Shown here: positions 1 to 6,495 of the stretch, piece by piece | Numbering within the stretch: position 1 is the first letter of the stretch | Layout of the letters: every line of letters begins with the position of its first letter | NCBI GenBank assembly: GCA_041741375.1 | Contig: JBGSKF010000046.1 | Coordinates: 1 to 13,105, forward strand | Length of the DNA stretch: 13,105 bases | Source of the DNA: OFTM291 sp041741375 | GTDB lineage: Bacteria; Gemmatimonadota; Gemmatimonadetes; Gemmatimonadales; GWC2-71-9 | Direction: 5' to 3' | The notes under the pieces: generated by a model | The model's input: only the letters and a program-made list of their open reading frames with translations | Databases searched by the model: none | What the model was told of the DNA's origin: nothing | Translations under genes and position numbers: made by a program

Positions 1-1
1 A

Positions 2-295
2 CAGGTTCAGCCCGCCATCGACGCGGAGCGAGCACGGGTGCGGCCGTGGTCCGCGCTGGCCGCCGCCCGGTTCGATACCGCTCTCGCCGCCATCAGCCAG
101 CCCTGGAGCGCCATCATCGATTCGACGGGGGCCGACGGCTGGGTTCGGCTCTCCGTCCCCCCCGGGCGCTATTGGGTCGTGGCCCGAGCCATCAGCGCCC
201 AGGACCCCAACGCCGAGTGGTACTGGAACCTGGCCGCCACCCACGACACCATCCACCTGAACGATCACACCGGTCGACTGCGACCCCGCTACTGA
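2..295 (+). CDS. 3' end of an unidentified protein (5' end outside window)
   Basis: The reading frame is open from the left edge (Gln-Val-Gln-Pro...) and stops at TGA 293-295, so only about 97 C-terminal residues are visible. A GTG at 38 is in frame, but nothing marks it as a true start. The visible part has a stretch reading LSVPPGRYWVVAR, typical of the last strands of a carboxypeptidase-regulatory-like or other Ig-like beta-sandwich, followed by an aromatic-rich segment (EWYWN) and a basic tail ending RPRY. I do not recognise the family, so the beta-sandwich idea is inference. The stop codon lies 14 bases before the ATG of the DsbA-like gene, so the two are probably co-transcribed and the protein may also be exported. 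Confidence 0.6.
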   Translation, partial: QVQPAIDAERARVRPWSALAAARFDTALAAISQPWSAIIDSTGADGWVRLSVPPGRYWVVARAISAQDPNAEWYWNLAATHDTIHLNDHTGRLRPRY

Positions 296-296
296 T

Positions 297-302
297 GAGG
301 AG
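297..302 (+). promoter_or_regulatory. Ribosome binding site deciding the DsbA-like start
   Basis: GAGGAG lies 7 bases before ATG 310. An in-frame ATG at 295 overlaps the upstream stop (TGATG) but has no Shine-Dalgarno sequence of its own, so ATG 310 is preferred. Confidence 0.6.
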
Positions 303-309
303 CACACTG

Positions 310-927
310 ATGACGGTTCGCCTGCTGGGACTCTCCCTCTTTCTCGCCCTCGGGACTGCAGCCTCGGCGCAGGCCCAGGCGGACCCTCTCGGCCCGCGCA
401 CCAAGGGGTCGCCCAACGCCCCCGTCACGGTGTACGAGATGTCGGATTTCCAATGCCCCTTCTGCAAACAACACAACGATCAGACCTTTCCCCTGATCGA
501 GCGGGAATATATCGAGACCGGCAAGGTGCGGTGGATCTTCATCAACTTCCCGCTCTCCTCGATCCATCCCAACGCCGTGCCCGCCGCGGAGTTTGCGATG
601 TGCGCCGCGCGCCAGAACCGCTTCTGGGACGCCCACGACATCCTGTTCCGGACCCAGCGGACATGGGCACCCCTCCGGAATCCCGGGCCCTTTCTCATGA
701 CCCTGGTCGACAGCCTCCGACTGCAGCGTGCCCCGATCGCGACCTGTCTTCAGAATGGAGAAACCCGACAGCTCATCGGAGACGATGCCGCCGGAGCCAC
801 CCGGTCCGGGGCGCGCAGCACCCCCACCTTCTACATCGAAGGGGGGCTCATGAGTGGAGCACACCCCATCGGCGTCTTCCGCCAGATCCTCGACTCGATC
901 CACGCGGTCCGGTCCGCCTCGCGTTGA
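310..927 (+). CDS. DsbA-family (thioredoxin_4-like) periplasmic thiol oxidoreductase
   Basis: The product is 205 residues. Residues 1-20 form a signal peptide with a hydrophobic core and an Ala-Ser-Ala-Gln end, so the mature protein is predicted to be periplasmic. The thioredoxin fold follows: beta strand VTVYEMSDF, then the redox motif Cys49-Pro-Phe-Cys52, then the DsbA helical insertion (about 88-160), then the cis-proline loop Ser-Thr-Pro172-Thr-Phe. The segment FWDAHDILF (105-113) is characteristic of this DsbA/BdbD-like group. Two further cysteines, Cys98 and Cys146, sit in the helical region and could form a structural disulfide. The family oxidises or isomerises disulfides in exported proteins; whether this one is an oxidase or an isomerase is not shown. 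Start 310 was chosen for its Shine-Dalgarno sequence. The gene ends 10 bases from the convergent membrane protease gene, with no obvious terminator between them. Confidence 0.88.
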   Translation: MTVRLLGLSLFLALGTAASAQAQADPLGPRTKGSPNAPVTVYEMSDFQCPFCKQHNDQTFPLIEREYIETGKVRWIFINFPLSSIHPNAVPAAEFAMCAARQNRFWDAHDILFRTQRTWAPLRNPGPFLMTLVDSLRLQRAPIATCLQNGETRQLIGDDAAGATRSGARSTPTFYIEGGLMSGAHPIGVFRQILDSIHAVRSASR

Positions 928-937
928 CCAGGACCCG

Positions 938-1702
938 TCAGACCACCGCCAGGAACACGTCGTAGAGGGCGTGGGTCCAGGCGGTGACTCCGAAGCCGCG
1001 AACCAGGTACATGCCGCTGAACACCGCCCCCGCGATCGCGCGGAAGGTGAACGACTCGATCGCAAAGGGATCCCCGTACGCTCCGACATAGTGGAACCCG
1101 CTGAACACCAGGGCTCCCAGCACCACGGCCACCACTCCGGCGGTACCACGCCCCCATCCGAGCAGACGCTGGCCCGCCCAGGCCAGCGCACCGACCAGGA
1201 TGACCCGGAAGAGCAGCTCCTCATACAACCCGGCCCCCAGAGAAATCATGATCTGGGTCTCGAGCCCCCATTGTGCCATCTTCCCCCCACCCTGCCCTCC
1301 GACGACGGCGAGCGCGGGGTGGAGAACCATCCGGGTCAGGCTGCTCACCACCGCACCCAGAGCGAGGGCATAGGCGACCGACTCCAGAAGCATCGCCCCG
1401 AACCAGGGGACGCGAGGTCTGCCGTTCCGCATCAGATCCCGTCCCACGAGCCATGCCCCCGCGCCGAGGAGAAGGACCGCGAAGACGGTGAGACCGTCAC
1501 GTCCCCCCACCGCGAGGAAGAGACTCTTGAGCAGGACATCAGCCCCGTTGCGCACTCCGGCCACCGTGTCACCCGTGAGCAATCGAGCCAGCCCCTCGTA
1601 TGCGAGGAGCAGGGGCAGGGCAAAGAGGAGGCTGTACCGCGGAGCGCGGGTGGCCACGAGGTATCGCGTCTCACCCGGCCGGATCATGGGCTGCACCGTC
1701 AT
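938..1702 (-). CDS. CPBP/CAAX-type intramembrane metalloprotease family protein
   Basis: The product is 254 residues with about six to eight hydrophobic segments. It carries the three motifs of the CPBP (CAAX protease and bacteriocin-processing, Abi) family: Glu161-Glu162-x-x-x-Arg166, Phe-Ser-Gly-Phe-His204, and His244-Ala-Leu-Tyr-Asp248 near the C-terminus. In the Rce1-type family the glutamates and histidines form the catalytic centre in the membrane, so the protein should be catalytically competent. Its substrate is unknown, and bacterial members include bacteriocin self-immunity and general processing proteins. The start ATG (1700-1702) has no strong Shine-Dalgarno sequence; a second in-frame ATG at 1685-1687 is a possible alternative. 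The gene is divergent from waaA across 79 bases and convergent with the DsbA-like gene. Confidence 0.85.
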   Translation of the reverse strand: MTVQPMIRPGETRYLVATRAPRYSLLFALPLLLAYEGLARLLTGDTVAGVRNGADVLLKSLFLAVGGRDGLTVFAVLLLGAGAWLVGRDLMRNGRPRVPWFGAMLLESVAYALALGAVVSSLTRMVLHPALAVVGGQGGGKMAQWGLETQIMISLGAGLYEELLFRVILVGALAWAGQRLLGWGRGTAGVVAVVLGALVFSGFHYVGAYGDPFAIESFTFRAIAGAVFSGMYLVRGFGVTAWTHALYDVFLAVV

Positions 1703-1781
1703 GTTTCAGATAGTAACATCAGCCCGGCCTCGGAAACAAGGTTGACCCCACCCCGCCCTTCCGGAGACATTCCTTTCCGGA
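1703..1781. promoter_or_regulatory. Divergent intergenic region between CPBP protease gene and waaA
   Basis: These 79 bases must hold the promoters for both flanking genes. Rightward, TTGACC at 1742-1747 resembles a -35 box, but no convincing -10 lies 16-18 bases further. Leftward, a TTGTTT / TACTAT pair with an 18-base spacer is a weak candidate. CATTCC (1768-1773) and GGAATG (1779-1784) form a perfect 6-bp inverted repeat that includes the waaA start codon. Exact promoters are not resolved. Confidence 0.3.
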
Positions 1782-3101
1782 ATGACATCCACGGCTCTCC
1801 ACTATCGCATTATGGCCCGCTCGGCGGTCGCCATGGCCCCCTGGGCGGAACGCCTGGTTCCGGCGTGGAGGAATGGTCATCGCGCCCGGAGCGAGGCCGC
1901 CGACCGGATCGTTCGCTGGGCCTCGTCGCGCGACCGGAGTGGCCCGGTGATCTGGTTTCATGCCGCATCCGCCGGGGAGAGCCTGCAGGCGGGCGCGGTG
2001 CGGGAGGTGCTCAGGCGCCGGCACCCGGCCTGGCATTTCCTCTCCACCTGGACGAGTTCGTCCGCCGCGCGACTGGCCACCCCTCACCCTCGGGAATACG
2101 CCGACCACCTCCCCTACGACCTCCCCGCGGTGGCCGGGAGAGTCCTGGACATCCTGCGACCGGAGGCGCTCATTTTCACCGCGGCGGATCTCTGGATGGA
2201 GCATGCACTTCAGGCGGCCCGCCGGGGAATTCCGGTGGCCCTGATTGCGGCGGCGGTCCGGCCCGGCAGTTCGCGGCTCCGCTGGCCCGGCCGATCCCTC
2301 CTCACCCCGGGGTATCGCTCCCTTTCCCTCGCGGCGGCGGTGGATGAGGAGGACATCCCTCGGCTCGAGCACCTGGGAGTACCACGCGAAGTGATCACTC
2401 TGGCCGGAGACCCGCGTCACGACAGCGTCCTGACCCGGATCGCCGGGGTCAGGGCCTCGCTCCCTCCCGTGGCACAACCCCGGGATCCCCTGCTCCTCGT
2501 GGCTGGTTCGACCTGGGACCAGGATCACCGCCTCGTGCTCGGAGCCTTTGCGCTGGTCCGCCGAGTCGTTCCGGACGCCCGGCTGTTGCTGGTTCCTCAT
2601 GAGCCCTCGGACCGCATGTTCGGCCAGATCCGGGATCAGGCCCGGTCGCTGCAGCTCCCAGTCCCGGAACGAACCCGAGATCGGTCGCGACTCTCGCCGG
2701 ACCGGGGCCGCGAGTCCCCGCCCGGGGAGCTCCTCGTCTGGGATCAGGTCGGGATGCTGGCGCAGTTGTACCGCCATGGTTCTCTCGCCTGGGTCGGCGG
2801 AGGTTTCCGCTCCGCCGGGCTCCATTCCGTCCTCGAGCCCGCCGGATGGGGGGTGCCGGTGTTGTTCGGATCGCGCGGCGACATCTGCCGCGATGCGCGT
2901 CGCCTGATCGATGCGGGAGGGGGATACGCCCTGACGGATCCGGGAACCGGCCCGCAAGTTCTGGCTGCGTGGTGGACCCGTTTCCTGACGGATGATACCG
3001 CACGGGCGGCGGCGGGTGCGGCGGCAGAGAGGGTGGTGCGGGAGAACGGGGGGGCCGCGGAACGTACCGCGACACTGCTGGAAGGTCTGGTCAGGGACTG
3101 A
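1782..3101 (+). CDS. waaA: 3-deoxy-D-manno-octulosonic acid (Kdo) transferase, divergent
   Basis: The product is 439 residues, close to the usual 420-430 of WaaA/KdtA. The family transfers Kdo from CMP-Kdo to lipid A precursor at the inner-membrane cytoplasmic face, founding the LPS core (glycosyltransferase family 30). Evidence: WFHAASAGE with the predicted catalytic Glu66 at the head of the N-terminal Rossmann domain; GDPRHDSV at about 209-216; AGSTWDQD at about 241-248; HEP at 273-275; and the nucleotide-sugar-binding stretch GGGF...GLHSVLEPAGWGVPVLFG (about 338-363). The weakly hydrophobic first 30 residues may associate with the membrane. Two regions are divergent: the usual ETELWPN-like motif reads TAADLWME, and the NARLS-like motif reads AAAVRPGSS. 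The ATG at 1782 lacks a clear Shine-Dalgarno sequence, and ATG 1812 is an alternative. The 3' end overlaps the convergent lipoprotein gene by 11 bases. Confidence 0.87.
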   Translation: MTSTALHYRIMARSAVAMAPWAERLVPAWRNGHRARSEAADRIVRWASSRDRSGPVIWFHAASAGESLQAGAVREVLRRRHPAWHFLSTWTSSSAARLATPHPREYADHLPYDLPAVAGRVLDILRPEALIFTAADLWMEHALQAARRGIPVALIAAAVRPGSSRLRWPGRSLLTPGYRSLSLAAAVDEEDIPRLEHLGVPREVITLAGDPRHDSVLTRIAGVRASLPPVAQPRDPLLLVAGSTWDQDHRLVLGAFALVRRVVPDARLLLVPHEPSDRMFGQIRDQARSLQLPVPERTRDRSRLSPDRGRESPPGELLVWDQVGMLAQLYRHGSLAWVGGGFRSAGLHSVLEPAGWGVPVLFGSRGDICRDARRLIDAGGGYALTDPGTGPQVLAAWWTRFLTDDTARAAAGAAAERVVRENGGAAERTATLLEGLVRD

Positions 3102-3462
3102 CGACAACGCCCTCGAAGGTCACACTCCGGGGACTGAGCAGCCCCAGGGTGAGCAGGGTGATCAGCAGGTCGGACCATCGGCTCCGCACCCGGATGCGCA
3201 TGTTGGCGATCCCCTGTCCCCCGACGAGCTGGGCCGCCAGCGCGTCCTGCAGCGAGGGCTGTGAAATCGAGACCAGGCCGAAGAGGCCGTGGAGGCTCCG
3301 CTTGGTGATCCGGAACTCGGCACCCTCGGGAATCTGGCCGGCGGGAGCCGCCATCGTCACGGGGACTCCGAGCCGGGTGGAATCGAACGTGGTCGCGCAT
3401 CCACTGCCGGCCAGCTGCAGGGCCAGGACAACAAGCGCCACTCGCCGTCCCCGCTGCGTCAC
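3091..3462 (-). CDS. Small Bor-like lipoprotein, last gene of the atp-linked cluster
   Basis: The product is 123 residues from GTG 3460-3462. That start overlaps the upstream barrel gene's stop as GTGA, the classic 4-base coupling, so I prefer it to the GTG at 3484-3486, which would add eight residues. The N-terminus is basic (QRGRR), then hydrophobic (VALVVLALQLAG), then Ser-Gly-Cys22, giving a type II lipoprotein signal with a slightly relaxed lipobox. The C-terminal pattern, a hydrophobic LLITLLTLGLLSP followed by a short strand FEGVVV, resembles the end of phage lambda Bor and related small outer-membrane lipoproteins (ITLGIYTPLEARV). That family link is by eye only. Its role is unknown; Bor itself is a serum-resistance lipoprotein. 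It is transcribed last after atpAGDC and the two barrels, and its stop lies inside the 3' end of waaA. Confidence 0.68.
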   Translation of the reverse strand: MTQRGRRVALVVLALQLAGSGCATTFDSTRLGVPVTMAAPAGQIPEGAEFRITKRSLHGLFGLVSISQPSLQDALAAQLVGGQGIANMRIRVRSRWSDLLITLLTLGLLSPRSVTFEGVVVSP

Positions 3463-4124
3463 AGGCCTCGAACCCGGATGGCCCACGTGAGTCCGATCCC
3501 GATGATGGGATCCGATCCGTTGATGATGTCGCCCATGGCGCGGAATCCGAAACCACTGAGGGTGGTGAGGTCGACGCCCGCGCTGAAGGCGAAGTCGGTG
3601 TCGGTCGAGGCATCCCCCGAAACGGACGTTCGGGAAATCTGGAGACGGGGAGCAATCCAGGGCTTGATGGCCACGATCACGCTCGGAATCACCAGCGAGA
3701 TGCCGGCGCCCACCGGAATCGATGTCCGGGTGACCTCCGGGGATCCGGGCCCGGAGCCGTCATCCTCGCGGCGACTGAACCCGCCCTGGAGATAGAGGGC
3801 GAGGGGGATCAGGGGCCCCCCGAAGGCCTTCCAGGTCAGCAACCCTCCCGCCTGGGTGAAGGCGTCACGCCCCGACGCCGAGGGATCGAAGCGGGACACG
3901 ATTCCGGTCAGACCGATCGGTCCCACACCGAGTGTCGCGGATCCGGCGTAGGCCACGCCCTTTCCGCTCGGGCTGTCGGAGGGTGCGAACCCCGCGGTTC
4001 CCGCGAAAGTGATGCCGCTGGAAAACCCTCCCCCGTACACCGGAAGTCCCGGCACCTGAGCGGCGACCGGCCCCGCCAGCACGAGCAAGAGGAGTACGGC
4101 ACCCGCCGTCAACCTGCGTTGCAT
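3459..4124 (-). CDS. Secreted outer-membrane beta-barrel-like protein (second of a pair)
   Basis: The product is 221 residues with a clear signal peptide: MQRR, then a Leu/Val/Ala core, then Pro-Val-Ala-Ala-Gln, with predicted cleavage near residue 22. The mature part is made of alternating hydrophobic/polar strands separated by Gly/Ser/Asp-rich turns (for example FSSGITFAGTAGFAPS, SVIVAIKPWIAPRLQIS, DFAFSAGVDLTTLSGFGF). It has no Cys and no catalytic motif, which fits a small 8-12-strand barrel. No specific family was recognised. The start ATG (4122-4124) is preceded by GAAGG at 4132-4136 with a 7-base spacer. The gene follows another barrel gene by 24 bases and overlaps the downstream lipoprotein gene by 4. 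The mature N-termini of both barrels carry a Gly-Leu-Pro-Val/Ile motif, so they may be distant paralogues. Confidence 0.72.
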   Translation of the reverse strand: MQRRLTAGAVLLLLVLAGPVAAQVPGLPVYGGGFSSGITFAGTAGFAPSDSPSGKGVAYAGSATLGVGPIGLTGIVSRFDPSASGRDAFTQAGGLLTWKAFGGPLIPLALYLQGGFSRREDDGSGPGSPEVTRTSIPVGAGISLVIPSVIVAIKPWIAPRLQISRTSVSGDASTDTDFAFSAGVDLTTLSGFGFRAMGDIINGSDPIIGIGLTWAIRVRGL

Positions 4125-4148
4125 GAGACAGCCTTCGTCGTGAGGTGA

Positions 4149-4778
4149 CTATCGAAGAATGGCAAACCCGATGGCGACACCGTCCAGATCGCCGAGCCCG
4201 GCGGACAGACGGATGTCGAGCGTCCGGTTCACCCGGACGTCCACTCCCAACCCGAAGGAGAGGGCGACATCGGGGTCATCCCCGAAAACCGATGTGAATA
4301 CGGGGTGGATATAGGGGACGAAGCTCGTTTCGGACCCCTCGACCTCGAACCGGCGGCCCAGGCTCAGCCCGATCGGCACGAACCCCCGGGCAAAGCCTTC
4401 CCCGATCTGGCCCCCCACGCCGAAGGTGAAGGCCCCGTCGAAGGGAACATCCCGGGTGTGATCAAAGACCCGGGCGCGGGCATCCACCCCCGTGAGGAAG
4501 AACGTCTGCCGGTCCTTCCCCCCGTTCGGACCGGGCACGTTGGCGGTGAAGGTCCGGATGCCGGCCCGGAAGCCGAAGTCGAAGAACCGGGTGCCCCGCC
4601 GGTACATCCCCTCCGCCGCCCACCCCCGCCCCGGATCGACCACGGACGCACCGATCTCCGTGGTCTCGAAGGCCCGGTACGGGGCCAGGAAGATCGGGAG
4701 GCCCGTGGTCTGGGCCTCCACGGGTGCGGACAGGAGGACGACGGCGGCAGCGAGGGTCCAACCAGCTTTCCGGTGCAT
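4149..4778 (-). CDS. Secreted outer-membrane beta-barrel-like protein (first of a pair)
   Basis: The product is 209 residues. The N-terminal signal peptide ends Pro-Val-Glu-Ala-Gln around residue 23. The rest alternates amphipathic strands and charged turns (FDFGFRAGIRTFTANV, FTFGVGGQIGEGF, VALSFGLGVDVRVN, DIRLSAGLGD), as expected of an outer-membrane barrel. The function is not recognised. ATG 4776-4778 overlaps the atpC stop codon as TGATG and is also served by a strong AAGGAG at 4786-4791, 7 bases upstream and inside atpC. Translation should therefore follow directly from the ATP synthase operon. The C-terminal residue is Arg, not the aromatic residue typical of proteobacterial barrels, so assembly by the BAM system is plausible but not indicated by that signal. 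Confidence 0.74.
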   Translation of the reverse strand: MHRKAGWTLAAAVVLLSAPVEAQTTGLPIFLAPYRAFETTEIGASVVDPGRGWAAEGMYRRGTRFFDFGFRAGIRTFTANVPGPNGGKDRQTFFLTGVDARARVFDHTRDVPFDGAFTFGVGGQIGEGFARGFVPIGLSLGRRFEVEGSETSFVPYIHPVFTSVFGDDPDVALSFGLGVDVRVNRTLDIRLSAGLGDLDGVAIGFAILR

Positions 4779-5029
4779 CAGCCATCTCCTTGTACATGTT
4801 CGGCAACCACGCGAACCGTGTTCGCGTTGACCTGCAGGAACCCGCCGTCCACCGTGAAGGTCCGGACCGACTCCCCGTGACGGAGCGTCAGGGTTCCCCG
4901 ACCGAGGAGCGTCATGAACGGGGCGTGGTTGGCCAGGATCCCGACCTGTCCGTCATAGGCCGGCACCACCAGCGCATCCGCGTCGCCCTCATACAATGAC
5001 GCCTGAGGCGCGATAATAGTTACACGCAT
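4778..5029 (-). CDS. atpC: F1F0 ATP synthase epsilon subunit, short form
   Basis: The product is 83 residues and matches the N-terminal beta-sandwich domain of subunit epsilon: residues 1-30 give VTIIAPQASLYEGDADALVVPAYDGQVGILANHAPF-type sequence, with the conserved G-(Q/E)-x-G-I-L-x-N/G-H-A-P signature. This domain contacts gamma and the c-ring. The C-terminal helical hairpin that makes typical epsilon about 130-140 residues and inhibits ATP hydrolysis is absent. Short epsilons of this kind are known in several phyla. ATG 5027-5029 overlaps the atpD stop as TGATG; no Shine-Dalgarno sequence lies upstream, so translation probably depends on coupling to atpD. The stop codon in turn overlaps the start of the first beta-barrel gene. 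Confidence 0.93.
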   Translation of the reverse strand: MRVTIIAPQASLYEGDADALVVPAYDGQVGILANHAPFMTLLGRGTLTLRHGESVRTFTVDGGFLQVNANTVRVVAEHVQGDG

Positions 5030-6462
5030 CAGGAGGACGCCGCCATCTGCTGGGCCCGGGCGATCACGTCCTCGATGCCTCCCTGCATGTAGAAGGCCTG
5101 CTCCGGGAGGTGATCGAACTCGCCCGCCAGCACCCGTTCGAAGCTCTCGATGGTATCCTCGAGCTTGACATACTTGCCGGGGAATCCGGTGAACTGCTCG
5201 GCCACGAAGAACGGCTGGGAGAGGAAGCGCTGGAGCCGCCGGGCGCGGGCCACGACCAGCTTGTCCTCCTCGGAGAGCTCATCCATGCCGAGAATGGCAA
5301 TGATGTCCTGAAGCGCCTTGTAGCGCTGGAGGGTCCGCTGGATGCCGACCGCCACGTTGTAGTGCCGCTCGCCCAGGAACTGCGGATCCAGAATGCGGCT
5401 GGAGCTGTCGAGCGGGTCGACGGCGGGGTAGATGCCGAGCTCCGCGATCGACCGGGACAGCACCACGGTCGCGTCGAGGTGGGAAAACGCCGTGGCGGGG
5501 GCCGGATCGGTCAGGTCGTCGGCGGGGACGTAGATCGCCTGCACCGAGGTGATCGAGCCCTTCCGGGTCGAGGTGATCCGCTCCTGCAGGTCGCCCATTT
5601 CGGTGGCGAGGGTGGGCTGGTATCCCACCGCACTCGGCATCCGCCCCAGAAGGGCCGACACTTCCGACCCCGCCTGGGTGAACCGGAAAATGTTGTCGAT
5701 GAAGAGGAGGACGTCCTGTCCCTCGATGTCACGGAAGTACTCCGCCACCGTGAGTCCGGTCAGTCCCACGCGAAGCCGCGCACCGGGGGGCTCGTTCATC
5801 TGGCCGTAGATGAGTGCCGCCGACTTGATGACGCCGCTCTCGGTCATCTCGTGGTACAGGTCGTTCCCCTCGCGGGTGCGCTCTCCCACGCCGCAGAACA
5901 CGGACTTCCCGCCGTGTCCCTTGGCCACGTTGTTGATCAGCTCCATGATCACGACCGTCTTGCCGACGCCCGCTCCCCCGAAGAGCCCGATCTTGCCCCC
6001 CTTCACGAACGGCGCCACCAGGTCGATGACCTTGATCCCGGTTTCGAAGACTTCCGTCTTCGGTTCGAGGTCGGTGAACTTGGGCGCGGCCCGGTGAATC
6101 GGCCACCGCTCATTCTCGGCGGGAATGGCGGGACCGCCATCCACCGGTTCCCCCAGCACGTTCAGGATCCGGCCCAGGGGGGCGGTGCCCACCGGCACCT
6201 GAATCGCGGCTCCGGTGTCGGTGGCCTTCATGCCGCGCACCACGCCATCCGTGCTGCTCATGGCCACGGCACGCACCTGGTTCTGGCCGATGTGCTGCTG
6301 GACCTCGGCCACGAGATGCACCGGCAGCTGGCCGCTCGGCTCATCGACCAGGACGGCGTTGTAGATCTCGGGGAGATGTTCCGGGGCAAACTCGATGTCG
6401 AGCACCGGCCCGATCACCTGGATGATGGTGCCGACGTTGGTCGCGGGAGCAGCAGTAGTCAT
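5029..6462 (-). CDS. atpD: F1F0 ATP synthase beta subunit (catalytic)
   Basis: The product is 477 residues, full length for the family. It forms the three catalytic nucleotide sites of the cytoplasmic F1 head with alpha. Visible are the N-terminal beta-barrel (1-90, VGTIIQVIGPVLDIEF), the Walker A loop Gly162-Gly-Ala-Gly-Val-Gly-Lys168-Thr169, the catalytic GERTREG with Glu194 and Arg195, Walker B LLFIDN with Asp256, the ALLGRMPSAVGYQPTL signature, and the C-terminal DELSEEDK motif (equivalent to DELSEED/DELSDED, contacting gamma). All key residues are intact. ATG 6460-6462 has GAGGA at 6473-6477, a 10-base spacer. It lies 33 bases after atpG and overlaps atpC by one base. Confidence 0.98.
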   Translation of the reverse strand: MTTAAPATNVGTIIQVIGPVLDIEFAPEHLPEIYNAVLVDEPSGQLPVHLVAEVQQHIGQNQVRAVAMSSTDGVVRGMKATDTGAAIQVPVGTAPLGRILNVLGEPVDGGPAIPAENERWPIHRAAPKFTDLEPKTEVFETGIKVIDLVAPFVKGGKIGLFGGAGVGKTVVIMELINNVAKGHGGKSVFCGVGERTREGNDLYHEMTESGVIKSAALIYGQMNEPPGARLRVGLTGLTVAEYFRDIEGQDVLLFIDNIFRFTQAGSEVSALLGRMPSAVGYQPTLATEMGDLQERITSTRKGSITSVQAIYVPADDLTDPAPATAFSHLDATVVLSRSIAELGIYPAVDPLDSSSRILDPQFLGERHYNVAVGIQRTLQRYKALQDIIAILGMDELSEEDKLVVARARRLQRFLSQPFFVAEQFTGFPGKYVKLEDTIESFERVLAGEFDHLPEQAFYMQGGIEDVIARAQQMAASS

Positions 6463-6495
6463 GAACGGTCAGTCCTCGGGCTTCGGGTTCGGCGA

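Noticed and set aside
295..309. ATG 295 as start of the DsbA-like gene through TGATG overlap
   Set aside because: It has no Shine-Dalgarno sequence, whereas ATG 310 is preceded by GAGGAG at a 7-base spacing. The overlap may be incidental.
928..937. Bidirectional terminator between the DsbA-like and protease genes
   Set aside because: Only 10 bases separate the stop codons and no inverted repeat with a T-run is present.
1702..1738. TGTTTC / GAAACA inverted repeat in the waaA-protease intergenic region
   Set aside because: The arms are six bases and far apart (25 bases), with no match to a known operator; it is likely chance.
3463..3486. GTG 3486 as start of the lipoprotein gene
   Set aside because: It would run 24 bases further into the barrel gene and put eight extra residues before the signal peptide. 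GTG 3462 forms the usual GTGA overlap.
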